NCBI GenBank assembly: GCA_021613375.1
Contig: CM038709.1
Span: forward strand, 37,542,428-37,606,427
Source of the DNA: Megaleporinus macrocephalus
Taxonomy: Eukaryota > Chordata > Actinopteri > Characiformes > Anostomidae
DNA length: 64,000 nt
Reading direction: 5' to 3'
Positions 34,987-46,221 of the stretch are shown here, piece after piece. A program made the position numbers and the translations under genes. Within the stretch, counting starts at the first letter, position 1. Each line of letters begins with the position of its first letter. The notes below the pieces were generated by a model. The model made no database searches and had not been told where the DNA came from. It saw nothing but the letters and a program-made list of their open reading frames with translations.

Positions 34987-34987
<1 letters not shown>
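34516..34987 (+). mobile_element. MITE family A, copy 3, ends lost
   Basis: The body matches copies 1 and 2, including ATGACCAGAAAGAAACAACT at 34902. The left terminal repeat is reduced to TTAGAATTTCCATT and the right repeat is replaced by (AT)n after GAAAACAAGAA. The sequence AGGGAGGAAGGCTATTCC here gives the uninterrupted target for the LTR in copy 1. Confidence 0.8.

Positions 34988-35022
<35 letters not shown>
34988..35022. repeat. (AT)n microsatellite
   Basis: About 17 AT units replacing the right end of MITE copy 3. Confidence 0.97.
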
Positions 35023-35026
<4 letters not shown>

Positions 35027-35254
35027 TGACCTAGGTTAGTAAAGAGGTGTCTTCATAAAACAGTCTTCATAATGCAACTTTAGTTTGGTTTGCGCTTGGT
35101 TGTTGAAGTGAGCGGTATCATCATGACGAGATTCAAACATCTCTCTGAGGCCTACTGAAGGAAGGACGTAGGCGGATAGGAGTCTGGGAAGACAATTAAA
35201 AAGCTCTTAAAACTATTAGAAATCAGCCGAGTGGAAAATAACTTTGTGCTTTGT

Positions 35255-35425
35255 TCTGCTATCTTTTGTTGATCAGAGGAGGATGGTTTGCCCTCTGAGG
35301 GAGTTTTTGGCATTGTCGCTCTTGGCTGGCTCATTGGTAGCTTAGACCCATATTTTCAGGAGAGCTGCTTTGTGACATTTGTCTTAAAAGGTGATATATA
35401 AATAAACCTTGACTTGGCTTGACTG
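35255..35425 (+). repeat. L2-like LINE tail remnant
   Basis: TCTGAGGGAGTTTTTGGCAT, TTGTCGCTCTTGGCTGGCTC, GAGCTGCTTTGTGACATTTG and ATATAAATAAACC follow the order of the 3' end at 26650-26810. Only the tail is present. Confidence 0.55.
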
Positions 35426-35429
35426 CAAA

Positions 35430-36130
35430 CATCAGGCTCTTCTAGCAAGTTCAGCCCAGAAGACAATCCTAAATTATCATTACAGGACCATAACTGATGA
35501 GAAAGAGATTTTTTTTGTGTGAGGTGAGCGAGGAGGAAACCCTTGCATGGTAACAAAAAATATGTTTTGCGTAATCCAAATACAGAATTTGAGCACAGGG
35601 ACCTCATACCAACCATGAAGCATGGAGGTGGAAGTATCATGGTTTGGGGCTGCTTTCTGCAGCAGAGCCTGGCACACCCTTCATCATGGAATCCACATGG
35701 AGTTCTTTATTGTATCAGAGGGAGCTTGAGGGAAATGTGAGACCATTTGTTTCAAAGCTGAAGTGGAGGTGGACCATCCAATATAATAACGATACAGAAC
35801 ACTCCAGTACATTTAGACAAGAAAAGGCCCAAAAGAAAGAAACTGAGAGTTCTGGAAGTCAAAGTCTGGCTCTTAATGCCATGGAGATGCTGTGGGTTGA
35901 TATGAAACAGGCTATGCAGGCAAGAAGCCCTTTACACTTCACACAGCGGAAAGAATTCTGCATAGACAAGTGGGAAAAACTTAGAAGGCAGATGGTTATA
36001 GGAATCGTCTAATTGAGGTTATTTCAGCCAACGGCGGAAATACCAGCTTGTAGGGAATAGTGTCCTATTTTTTCTTCAGTAGGAATGAGCATCTTTTTCT
36101 GTCTGTTTTTGTTAAATAAATGATAAAGTC
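35430..36130 (+). pseudogene. Tc1-like transposase pseudogene
   Basis: The frame at 35543-35740 contains [20 protein letters not shown], the conserved block before the second catalytic residue of Tc1 transposases. After a frameshift, 35835-36010 keeps a damaged continuation: LNAMEMLWVDMKQAMQARS lines up with the SPDLNPIEMLW-type block, whose first residues (SPDL) are lost. The N-terminal DNA-binding domains are missing or replaced by the LINE tail at 35255. Inactive. Confidence 0.75.
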
Positions 36131-36291
36131 AAAGGTGATGCAATTACTTCTATAGATACCATTTGAGAAATTATATTATAAAAATATTTATACATTAATT
36201 TCTTAACAAAAAACTTAGTATTTAATGTATAATACTATTGGTTTATATAACTGTATGTTATATACACCACTATGTTCCATATGTATTGTAT

Positions 36292-36576
36292 TGTGGTGTC
36301 CGCCATAGACTTCATGCCACTGTTGGGTACTGTCACTACACTGCTAATGTTGTTGGCAGTCTATGATGTGTGTATGTGTTATTTGTGCTTTATTCTGCTG
36401 GGCTGTGGGAAAGTTAGTGTGAACGTTATTGTCTACAAGATAGTAAAAGCATGGGGCTGTTGGTGACATCTCCTAGTGGGTTTGGTTAAATGCCATTTCT
36501 GCTGGGTTCAATAAAAAGCACTCCTCGAGGCAGAGGTAATGGCCTCTTTTGCATCTCCTTCCACACTTTTGCCACA
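36292..36576 (+). mobile_element. LTR of a retrotransposon (5' LTR, followed by PBS)
   Basis: A 285-bp block beginning TGTGG (36292) and ending CCACA (36572-36576), perfect short inverted ends. An AATAAA signal lies at 36510-36515, 61 bp before the end, as expected for the R region. One base after its end is TGGTATCAGAAG (36578), close to the TGGTATCAGAGC primer-binding site complementary to initiator tRNA-Met. No second LTR or gag/pol is present in the window, so this is a truncated 5' end. Confidence 0.6.
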
Positions 36577-36577
36577 T

Positions 36578-36589
36578 TGGTATCAGAAG
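36578..36589 (+). other. Probable tRNA-Met primer-binding site
   Basis: TGGTATCAGAAG, identical in the first ten bases to the initiator tRNA-Met complement used by many copia- and some gypsy-type elements, placed one base after the LTR end. Confidence 0.55.
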
Positions 36590-37185
36590 TGAGACGGCAT
36601 TACCCACTGGCACATCAAAGAACTTCAAGATAGAAGGCTGGACAAGGCTTGTTGGTGCCGATGATGAAAAATAGGCATGGCACCAGAGCCCAGCTGAAGC
36701 CCAGCGAACAGGAGCCCCTTAGTAGCTTCAAATGGTCACCAAGTAAGTGGAGCTGATCAAATGTAGTATGGAGGTAGTTTTACTGTTATAGTTGAACATA
36801 ATTTAAATAAATGTAAAAATATTTCATTTCAAGTAATTTTAGATCATTTCTATTGGTTCATCATGAAGCTCTCATGAAATGCTTAAAGCAACTGTTGCTG
36901 TTTAATTACATGAAAAATTGAAAATCGACATACAATATTGTCAGTATTCAAGAAATTCAATGCTGCTTAGTTTTGGACTAACACAGGCATGGCTCTATCT
37001 AGCTATAAGCGGTACAAGCAGCTGCTTAGGGACCCTGAGTCGCAACGGGTCCCATAAGAACACAGGATTTATTTTCCTTGATTTTATTTAGCTGTAATAT
37101 CATTTGGTGATAAGGGATGGTGAGGCCATTGTGGAGCTCAAGAGGCATGCAGGACACACGAGTTGCCATATCAATGTCAGGCGAG
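36590..37185. other. Possible retrotransposon leader, then unannotated
   Basis: The first 150 bp follow the primer-binding site and may be untranslated leader of the truncated retrotransposon. No gag frame is visible. The rest is unassigned AT-rich sequence. Confidence 0.3.
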
Positions 37186-37189
37186 GATC

Positions 37190-37818
37190 AAGACAAAGTA
37201 TTTGCTCAATTGCCTTCACACGCATTTGAACTTGAGTGACAGCCCATTCTTAATCCATAGGGTTTAATGTGATGTCAGCTCACTCCAGAAGTTCTTCCAC
37301 ACCAAACTTGCTGATCCATGTAAGGTGATGTAAGGCTTGGATGCAGCTGCTCAGCCATGGACACCCATTCCATGAAGCTCTCTATGCTCTGTTCTTGAAC
37401 TAATCTGAAGGCCACATGAAGTTTGGAGGTCTATAGCGATTGACTCTGCAGAAAGTTGGTGATCTCTGTTCACTATAAGCCTCAGCATCTGCTGACTCAC
37501 TCATTGTACGTGGCTACCACTTTGCGGCTGAGTTGCTGTCGTTCCCAGTCGCTTCCACTTTGTTTTAACACCACTGACAGTCAACTGTGGAATATTTTGT
37601 AGAGAGGAAATTTCACGATTGGACTACACAGGTGTCATCCTATCACGGTACCACACTGGAACTCACTGAGCTCCTGAGAGCAACCTATTCTTTTACTAAT
37701 GTGTGTAGAAGCAGTCTGCATGACTATGTGCTTGGCTTTATACACCTGTGACCATGGAAGTGATTGGAACACCTGAATTCGATGGTTTTGGTGGATGAGT
37801 GAATACTTTTAGCAACAT
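37190..37818 (-). pseudogene. Tc1-like element, internally deleted, inverted
   Basis: This is the same family as 30340-31315 in the opposite orientation. The right end has GTGAATACTTTTAGCAACAT then AGTGTA and the left end CAAAGTATTTGCTCAATTGC. Antisense blocks: CATTCTTAATCCATAGGGTT (37249), AGTTCTTCCACACCAAACTT (37290), then directly AAGGCTTGGATGCAGCTGCT (37331) and TTGCGGCTGAGTTGCTGTCG (37522). The catalytic middle of the transposase gene is deleted between about 37310 and 37320. Confidence 0.75.
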
Positions 37819-38199
37819 AGTGTATCTGCTGGGTGCTGAAAAGTAAAAAGGGTAATAACCAGTGACAAGAAATCTCTTGTGGTCAGAATAAAAATTTGAA
37901 ATGTTTAACTAACATTGAACTGTTAACTAGCTAGCAACAAAAAAAATATGGAAAAATAAAGTAAAGAAAAATTTAAAGGAAAAATTGGTCAATTGATTTG
38001 ATTTGTTTGAGCACAAAAAAGTTCTTTTTAGCATTGACTGTCAAATAATTAGTCATGATGTCCGTTAAAGTCTTTATGTTTTTTATGTTATTATTTTTCA
38101 GATGCTGTAGGTAAGTAATGGGAGTTAAGTGAAAAGGATTCCGGTACAGTTGAATTTAAACAGCTACATTTTTCTTTAATCATGCCAAATGTGCAAGCT

Positions 38200-38350
38200 A
38201 TCCCCTGGTATTCGGGGGTCCCATGTTGGCTGACTACACCAACCTTGGCTGGCTGTTAATTCACTCACCAAAGCGGTGTTGATGCATTATTGGCAACAAA
38301 ATGTTTAATAGCTTTAATAGTTTTAGCTCCTCTTGCTCTTTTCTAGTTTG
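38200..38350 (+). repeat. Dispersed repeat family M, copy 1
   Basis: GGTATTCGGGGGTCC, TTGGCTGGCTGTTAA, AACAAAATGTTT and CTCTTTTCTAGTTTGGTAG recur in order at 50685-50830. Non-coding. Confidence 0.5.
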
Positions 38351-39179
38351 GTAGGTCTTTCACACATCAACCGAGCTCTTACTCATCACTCCTCTTCTGT
38401 CCTCAGTTTGAGAAACAAGCAGCAGTTCACTCTTCACACCGAACTCTGTTCAGATTTAGATTCAGATGTTACAGCATACTGTACTGTTAGTGAGAGGTAT
38501 CACGGGCATAGCTTCAGTTGCCAACTGGGCCAACTAGGCAAAGCAATTCAGGTAAAATGGCACCTGCAGACCTCACTAAACCCCAGAAGTTAATTTTGAG
38601 ACATTTAGTGATTCCAAGTCGTTAATTACCCCCCAAGAATATCTGAAATAAGCAACAAGTGCTTTCAATAAGGGTTTATGACTGTGTGAATGCATCTACC
38701 TTGTGGCCTATATTTTGAGGACGTCACATTTCTCGCATTCTCAAGCACGTTCTCACGTTCTCAAGAACTCGCATTCATTTCTGAAAACCCGAGGATAGAT
38801 CAGAATAGTTGTGCAGAAAAGTTTGACTGTTTTTCGCACATGCTGTCATCTGCGCCTCTCTAACTGTCTCTTTGTCACACAGGGTTGCCTGATTTATGGT
38901 TTTCCAGAAGAAATGTGGTAATCATGTAGTTGCAAGCTACGTTTTTGTTTTGAGTATTTTGCAAAGAGCTGCAGTCATGGAAAAAGTTTCAAAACTCCCA
39001 TTAATGTATAATGTGTTAAATAACTGGCAACCCAAAAATAAGAGAAGCCTGAATAATGTGAATGTATATAATATTGGTTAGAAGTCAAAAAAAAGTTTAT
39101 ATATAAGAATATTTATATATTGAGCTTTTTAAACCTGTTTATATTTGGACAATTTTTTTTTCTTTTAGCTGTCCATGCT
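38351..39179. other. Unannotated sequence
   Basis: No gene was seen. Around 38735-38785 is a local run of related words (TCTCGCATTCTCAAGCACG, TTCTCACGTTCTCAAGAAC), a short degenerate tandem. Confidence 0.3.
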
Positions 39180-39420
39180 TTTATCACTCATTTTGAGGCC
39201 GTTTGAGGTTCAGCCTGGGTTTGATGCAAACATTAAAACGGGTTAAGATGTTCAATGATTTTCTTTAGAATTTCATGGTGCACTTTTATAGTCAATCAAA
39301 TCGTAAGTACTTTAATTCAAACATTTTTCTATTAATTTTCTTAAGTTAATTTTTATTTTTTTTAAACTATTGAATCAGTCCATCAGTTATAATAGAACCA
39401 TGTTCCTACTTCATTAGTGC
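39180..39420 (+). repeat. Dispersed repeat family L, copy 1
   Basis: GTTTGAGGTTCAGCCTGGGT with TTGATG (39200), AGTCAATCAAATC and GTTCCTACTTCATTAGTGCA recur in order at 45035-45330. Non-coding. Confidence 0.5.
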
Positions 39421-39468
39421 ACCTGCTCCTTGAGCTACATGCTTTTATCACTCTACAGCAGGGGTGTT

Positions 39469-42400
39469 TAATTAGAGTTCGGTCGGGTCCAGTTCCCTTC
39501 CTCAGGCTGGTCCGGACCATCAACATTTCTAACTTGTGTTATGATTCAGTGCTATATCCTGTATACTGAAGTAGCCTAGTATCAGCATTTTATACCATCA
39601 GCAAATTACAAACACCGTTCAGTATATTACAACAATATTTATGGTTTAAATGCTGAACTGAATAAATTATTTATAAAACAAATACATGTTTTTACTCACT
39701 TCAAGTAATAAAAAAACAAGGGCTACATTAAAAAACAGGATGCTTTTAAAAAAAAGTCTAAAGTGTTTATTTATAAAAACAGTAAATTAAACGTGAAGTC
39801 TTCTTGTTCACTCAGTTTCACATCTTGACCTGTTAGTTTGGAGATGCCTGGGAAGAATAAACATCTATGTCTCTCCATTGCAGGTTAGAACATTCACTTT
39901 ACGCCGTCGACTTTTCTTTTTTAGAGCACGTTATTCTTTCTCTGACTCGCTTTATTCTCCAAACTTTATTCTCCAACTCACTTCATTCTCCAAACTCCAT
40001 TCTCTGACTCACTTTATTCTCCAAACTCTATTCTCTGACTCACTTTATTCTCCAAACTCTATTCTCTGACTCGCTTTATTCTCCAAACTCTATTCTCTGA
40101 CTCGCTTCATTCTCCAAACTCTATTCTCTGACTCGCTTCATTCTCCACACTCTATTCTCTGACTCACTTTATTCTCCAAACTCTATTCTCTGACTCACTT
40201 TATTCTCCAAACTTTATTCTCTGACTCGCTTTATTCTCCAAACTTTATTCTCCAACTCACTTCATTCTCCAAACTCCATTCTCTGACTCACTTTATTCTC
40301 CAAACTCTATTCTCTGACTCACTTTATTCTCCAAACTCTATTCTCTGACTCGCTTCATTCTCCAAACTCTATTCTCTGACTCGCTTCATTCTCCAAACTC
40401 TATTCTCTGACTCACTTTATTCTCCAAACTCTATTCTCTGACTCGCTTCATTCTCCAAACTCTATTCTCTGACTCACTTTATTCTCCAAACTTTATTCTC
40501 TGACTCACTTTATTCTCCAAACTCTATTCTCTGACTCACTTTATTCTCCAAACTCTATTCTCTGACTCACTTTATTTTCCAAACTTTATTCTCTGACTCA
40601 CTTTATTCTCCAAACTTTATTCTCTGATTCACTTTATTCTCCAAACGTTATTCTCTGACTCATTTTATTCTCCAAACTTTATTCTCTGACTCATTTTATT
40701 CTCCAAACTTTATTCTCTGACTCATTTTATTCTCCAAACTTTATTCTCTGACTCACTTTATTCTCCAAACTCTATTCTCTGACTCACTTTATTCTCCAAA
40801 CTCTATTCTCTGACTCACTTTATTTTCCAAACTTTATTCTCTGACTCACTTTATTCTCTGACTCGCTTTATTCTCCAAACTTTATTCTCCAACTCACTTC
40901 ATTCTCCAAACTCCATTCTCTGACTCACTTTATTCTCCAAACTCTATTCTCTGACTCACTTTATTCTCCAAACTCTATTCTCTGACTCGCTTTATTCTCC
41001 AAACTCTATTCTCTGACTCGCTTCATTCTCCAAACTCTATTCTCTGACTCGCTTCATTCTCCACACTCTATTCTCTGACTCACTTTATTCTCCAAACTCT
41101 ATTCTCTGACTCACTTTATTCTCCAAACTTTATTCTCTGACTCGCTTTATTCTCCAAACTTTATTCTCCAACTCACTTCATTCTCCAAACTCCATTCTCT
41201 GACTCACTTTATTCTCCAAACTCTATTCTCTGACTCACTTTATTCTCCAAACTCTATTCTCTGACTCGCTTCATTCTCCAAACTCTATTCTCTGACTCGC
41301 TTCATTCTCCAAACTCTATTCTCTGACTCACTTTATTCTCCAAACTCTATTCTCTGACTCGCTTCATTCTCCAAACTCTATTCTCTGACTCACTTTATTC
41401 TCCAAACTTTATTCTCTGACTCACTTTATTCTCCAAACTCTATTCTCTGACTCACTTTATTCTCCAAACTCTATTCTCTGACTCACTTTATTTTCCAAAC
41501 TTTATTCTCTGACTCACTTTATTCTCCAAACTTTATTCTCTGATTCACTTTATTCTCCAAACGTTATTCTCTGACTCATTTTATTCTCCAAACTTTATTC
41601 TCTGACTCATTTTATTCTCCAAACTTTATTCTCTGACTCACTTTATTCTCCAAACTCTATTCTCTGACTCACTTTATTCTCCAAACTCTATTCTCTGACT
41701 CACTTTATTTTCCAAACTTTATTCTCTGACTCACTTTATTCTCTGACTCACTTTATTCTCCAAACTTTATTCTCTGATTCACTTTATTCTCCAAACTTTA
41801 TTCTCTGACTCATTTTATTCTCCAAACTTTATTCTCTGACTCATTTTATTCTCCAAACTTTATTCTCCAAACTTTATTCTCTGACTCACTTTATTCTCCA
41901 AACTCTATTCTCTGACTCACTTTATTCTCCAAACTTTATTCTCTGACTCACTTTATTCTCCAAACTTTATTCTCTGACTCACTTTATTCTCCGAACTCTA
42001 TTCTCTGACTCACTTTATTCTCCAAACTCTATTCTCTGACCCACTTTATTCTCCAAACTTTATTCTCTGACTCACTTTATTCTCCAAACTTTATTCTATG
42101 GCTCATTTTATTCTCCAGACTTTATTCTATGGCTCATTTTATTCTCCAAACTTTATTCTATGGCTCATTTTATTCTCCAAACTTTATTCTATGGCTCACT
42201 TTATTGTCCAAACTTTATTCTATGGCTCACTTTATTGTCCGAACTTTATTATCTGACTCACTTTATTCTCCAAACTTTATTCTATGGCTCACTTTATTCT
42301 CCGAACTTTATTCTCTGGCTTACTTTATTCTCTGACTAGCTTTAATCTCCGACTGCTGCTTCTTACTTCCCCCACAGGCCCGAATCTGCGCAGATCTGAT

Positions 42401-42552
42401 TGGCTGAGGACCGTCTTTGGTGATCTCACAATGCATGTGATTGGTCTGAATTTACTGCACCGCAAAGTCGGTATACCGTAAAGACAAGAAATGTTCTGCC
42501 GCTTAAAAGAAACACTATCAACATTAAATCCTTCTCAATGGTTTATCAGTTT
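39469..42552 (+). mobile_element. hAT-like element family G, copy 3, expanded by a minisatellite
   Basis: The left end CAGGGGTGTTTAATTAGAG (39469) and flank to 39930 match copies 1 and 2. The right part (42350-42552: GATTGGCTGAGGACCG, CGCAAAGTCGGTATACCGTA, CATTAAATCCTTCTCAATGG) matches copy 1 and, inverted, copies 2 and 4. Between them lies 2.4 kb of 31-bp repeats. The outer right terminal repeat is lost after TTTATCAGTTTGG. No transposase frame. Confidence 0.75.
39930..42350. repeat. 31-bp minisatellite, about 77 units
   Basis: The consensus unit is 31 bp, built from CTCTGACTCACTTTATTCTC followed by CAAACTCTATT. Variants include CTCGCTTCATT, CTCATTTTATT and, in the last 200 bp, CTATGGCTCATTTTATTCTC. 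A 916-bp higher-order duplication is visible: the rare word CTCCAACTCACTTCATT occurs at 39971, 40250, 40887 and 41166, spacings of 279, 637 and 279 bp. Frames through it are open but low-complexity. Confidence 0.97.
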
Positions 42553-43576
42553 GGCCAGACTTGGCCATGTGTCTGCTATGGTGTATTTTGTCATTATTTA
42601 CTATTTATTTATTCATTCATTTATTCAGCAAGTACATTTGTTCAATCATCGACATGTTTTTCTCTTGTGACTGAGCTGTTTCACTTCAAGCCTGTTGGAT
42701 CAGCAAGAAAGGTTGATAACCATCTTGAGTCGGCATGATTCCTTCATGAAAGCTCTAATAAGCATGAAAAGTAGTTTCTTCATGTATGATCTGCTCAGAA
42801 TGTTTAAGAAGATAAAAGCAGTGCAAAGTGGTCACATTATCTAAGCAGGTGGAGGGGCATCCACATAGGATGCCGTTTTGGGCCCCCAAGTCTACAGAAA
42901 CAAATCCGAACACAGTGTTAAAAACCATCAGGAAAACCCAAGCACAGTCACACAGCTAGGCCTTCGAGGCACAGTCCGACTGCGACATGAGCGTCAAATT
43001 AAGTCCGCAAAGCCGCTTGCTATTGCGTGGGAGCGCACACTGTTTTCCTTTAAGGGCGGCTTTGTGGCTGTCATATATAATTTAAATCCCCTTGTCATGA
43101 AACTGTCACTTATTATAGGCTGCACATCTGAGCATTATTGCAGCCTCTAAGCTGGCTTTTGTAACTCTCTTTATAAGACATGGGAAATTTCTCATTTGGA
43201 GGAGGCGAATCTAATGCGTCTTGTGTAAGAAAAAAAAATAAAAATCTGTACGGACGTTCCTCCAGCTGTAGAAACGGGTCTGGCTCCGGCGGAAAGGTTC
43301 ATTACTCAACCGCTGTGGGCTGCTGCTGCTCGACGCCACGGGAGGAGATGAGAGCTGAATTTTAAGCTGAAGATCTCGCGTTTAAATCCCCCCCCCCCTT
43401 TTCCCCACCCCAATACCCACCCATCAATCCCTCGCCCTTGGCTGCCGCCCCCCCTCACCCCAGAGGGCCACTGTTCTGTTCTGTTTGCTACTGAGGTCAG
43501 ATCCAAAAATAGCCCAGCTTGAGTTGCGAGTGGGTTGGGATATTGAGGAGGCAGCATAGGGAGATGAGGAGAAATG
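42553..43576. other. Unique interval; candidate conserved non-coding island 42870-43370
   Basis: No gene was seen. The CpG-containing patch at 42870-43370 matches nothing else here and has frames on both strands that look compositional. A poly-C run lies at 43389-43398. A tract CCACCCATCAATCCCTCGCC follows. Confidence 0.3.
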
Positions 43577-43578
43577 AG

Positions 43579-43675
<97 letters not shown>

Positions 43676-43676
43676 G
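43579..43676. repeat. (GT)n(AT)n(GT)n compound microsatellite
   Basis: About 98 bp: GT units, then about 30 AT units, then GT units ending GTGCGCACATG. It gives Ile/Tyr and His/Thr runs in open frames that are not genes. Confidence 0.97.
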
Positions 43677-44474
43677 CGCACATGTATTTATCCCTAAGCG
43701 GGGACTGGATCACTCCAGGATGATGGATACCCAGTTCGATCACCATTGAGTCTCCTGCCTATCCCACTCACCCTCCTGACGATACCGCTGCCTGCACAGA
43801 CCCAGCCTACTCAATCATAGACATTGTTTTACCTTCCTCAGGCTCTACTGAGCTCCTCAGATATTCAAACTAACATGTTCTCATGACAGGCTTTATATAG
43901 TTGAGACGCTGTTGTCACTCTTGATAGGCCTCTAACAGTAGGTGTCGGTTATCACTGCTTAAGCTAAATACTCCTTTTCAGTGACAGGCTCATTTCTTTT
44001 CCTCTTTCTATATTCGCTAGCGTATAGAAAAGCAATAAGCCACTCAGGGTGTTTTTAAGCACTTAGGAACGAGTAAAATCTCCTTCCCTCACACTAAAAT
44101 AGCAGTAAATCATGGCCTCGAGTGGTTTTTTGCTTTTATAAATTTTCGGTCAACATAAAATTGGATATAATATGATTTAATTATAAAATCAATGAATACT
44201 AATCAACATAAACACATACTTCCTTTAAAGTACTTGACTTCATATGTCCTGCATAATCTAGTTAAACAGGATTATTTTCAGAAGCATGTTGCTCCTCCTC
44301 TTCGCACAATTCAACACTGGTGCCCCCCAAAGCTTCCAGTAATTGGCTGCAGAACTTCACTTGTTGCTAGGTTACGGATAAACTGAGCAACGCAGCTCAG
44401 CTGCCTAGCGTTACAGCACCTTTTAATACAAAATGATCAGTTATTTGATTCAATTTTTCTTATTTATTATGTAA
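43677..44474. other. Unannotated sequence
   Basis: No supported feature. Confidence 0.25.
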
Positions 44475-44665
44475 AAATAGGGTGGCGAGTCTTTTTGAGT
44501 CTTAAAGCTCAAGTCCGATTCCAAGTCCAAGTCAGTAAAGGTAAATGCCAAGTCAAGTCGCAAGTCTTTAGTAATGTTGTCAAGTCAAGTCACAAGTCAC
44601 CAGTTTATTGACTTTTGACTTTATTGAGTTGGATTTGAGTTCAAATCATGAGACTCGAGTCCACA
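44475..44665. repeat. CAAGTC-rich dispersed repeat
   Basis: Degenerate AAGTC/GACTT words throughout, with the left part rich in CAAGTCAAGTC and the right ending GACTCGAGTCCACAAGTG. This type of repeat is common in fish and may be a hAT-type MITE; its ends are not clear here. Confidence 0.5.
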
Positions 44666-45034
44666 AGTGTGGGTCACTCATTACTGGACACTACGGTCAT
44701 TTTACGTTTTACCTTATAATAATGAACATATAAGACACAGCATTGTTTAATGTAAAAACCTTCATTTTATAAGTACTTTTGTTGCCAAATTACCACAGCG
44801 AGACTTAAACAGCGCTAATCCAACACCATCACTATTTCACGCTGGAGCTTGATCTCACACACCTTCCAGCTCCCTACGTTGTTCATGAACATTTGAATAC
44901 TGGCTCCTGCAGCCCAGCAGCATATAATATAGCTAAAAATAGACAGGTGGGATTCAGACACATCCATACGCTACTCTAATAGTGCACTGTTTGTCTGTAG
45001 AAGCTAGAATTTTACATAGCGCACTCTAAAGGGA

Positions 45035-45330
45035 GTTCAGAGGTGTTTGAGGTTCAGCCTGGATTTGATGTTACTTCTGAATGAAATATAGAAAAATTGA
45101 GTAAAACATTTAAGTGACGTCCTTTAGACTTATATATTGCAGTTTTCCAGTCAATCATATCACTTTAATTAAATTCTGTGGTGATATTAATGTTGGTAAT
45201 GTTTAGCATCTTTTAGCCTGTTAGCTAGCTGCCCAGCCCAGTTATAGATCTGAAAATAAATTAATTAGCCCATTAGTTTAAACAAAACTGGGTTCTTACT
45301 TCATCAGTGCAATCGGTGATTCAAGGATTT
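45035..45330 (+). repeat. Dispersed repeat family L, copy 2
   Basis: GTTTGAGGTTCAGCCTGGAT with TTGATG, CCAGTCAATCATATC and GTTCTTACTTCATCAGTGCA match 39180-39420 in order. Confidence 0.5.
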
Positions 45331-45469
45331 AAACACAGGGGTTTTTGGTGACATGGTTAAGTTGTTGTGCATTGGTGTGTATTTTACAATGGCTTAAAAG
45401 TTTAGGACCAAAACTGTCTGTTCAAGCATAACTCTCAGATTTGTATTCTTCATTAAAGTTTCTGTGTTG

Positions 45470-45630
45470 TTGCTGTCCAGTGTGGATATTTCCTCCTTTT
45501 AAGTTTCGTCCCCTTTGAAGGTGCCTTCCTCTAGTTCTTATGGAGTTTTTCTTGACACTCTTTCTCTGACTCAGTTATCTCTGAAGCTGCTTTGTGTAGT
45601 ATGTATAAAAATATTTTGAATTGAAATGAT
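45470..45630 (+). repeat. L2-like LINE tail remnant, diverged
   Basis: GGAGTTTTTCTTGACACTC, CTGAAGCTGCTTTGTG and a TATAAAAATATTTTGAATTG tail follow the order of the L2-like 3' end at 26650-26810. Confidence 0.4.
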
Positions 45631-45939
45631 CTGAAATATATAAATATTTGAAGTGGTTGGCAATGGCAGATAGCAGGGTGTAGTTGTAGTGACTAAGAAA
45701 GTGATATATATATATATACCTTGCATGTTCAGAAATGTCTATAATACAAATAATGTAATGTTTTAATATTATAATTTAAGGTTTTTTGTATATTTTAAGT
45801 AAATAATTTTCTTATGATAACTCTTTAACAGGCCTTCGACAGCCTGGGTAGGGGGTGGCTTCTCAGGCTGAACTCAGCCCCACCTACTCAATCCCATCAG
45901 GATCGATTTAATCCATGGGTTTACCTGGGCTGAAGTCAG

Positions 45940-45942
<3 letters not shown>

Positions 45943-46010
<68 letters not shown>
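45943..46010. repeat. (AT)n microsatellite
   Basis: About 34 AT units directly abutting MITE copy 4. Confidence 0.98.
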
Positions 46011-46012
<2 letters not shown>

Positions 46013-46016
<4 letters not shown>

Positions 46017-46221
46017 TTCTGCTCAAAAATTTTCTTGTTTTCAGTGGAGTAGCCTTCCTTCCTTAACACAACAATGGACTGACAGGTCTCTAAAGAAAGT
46101 TGTTTCTTCCTGGTCTAAATTAATTGTGAAATGGACAATATTGTTTGTGAATTGCATCAAAAATTGCATGTATTGCATGAAAATTGCATGAAAGTGATCC
46201 TAAACTTTTGAGCGGAAGTGT
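46013..46221 (-). mobile_element. MITE family A, copy 4, internally deleted, inverted
   Basis: A 209-bp inverted relative: the left end CACTTCTGCTCAAAAATTTT and the right end CCTAAACTTTTGAGCGGAAG. The inner part CCTTCCTTAACACAACAATG then GACTGACAGGTCTCTAAAGA is the complement of the 3' part of copies 2 and 3. It is joined to AATTGTGAAATGGACAATAT from the 5' part, so about 300 bp are missing. Confidence 0.8.

Noticed and set aside
39878..42335. Open frames with repeated FILQTLF-type segments and a possible CRISPR array
   Set aside because: The 31-bp units are contiguous with no unique spacers, and the frames are a by-product of a minisatellite without stops.
43306..43746. 146-codon minus frame with Tyr-Ile and Thr-His runs
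   Set aside because: It crosses the AT/GT compound microsatellite and has no domain.
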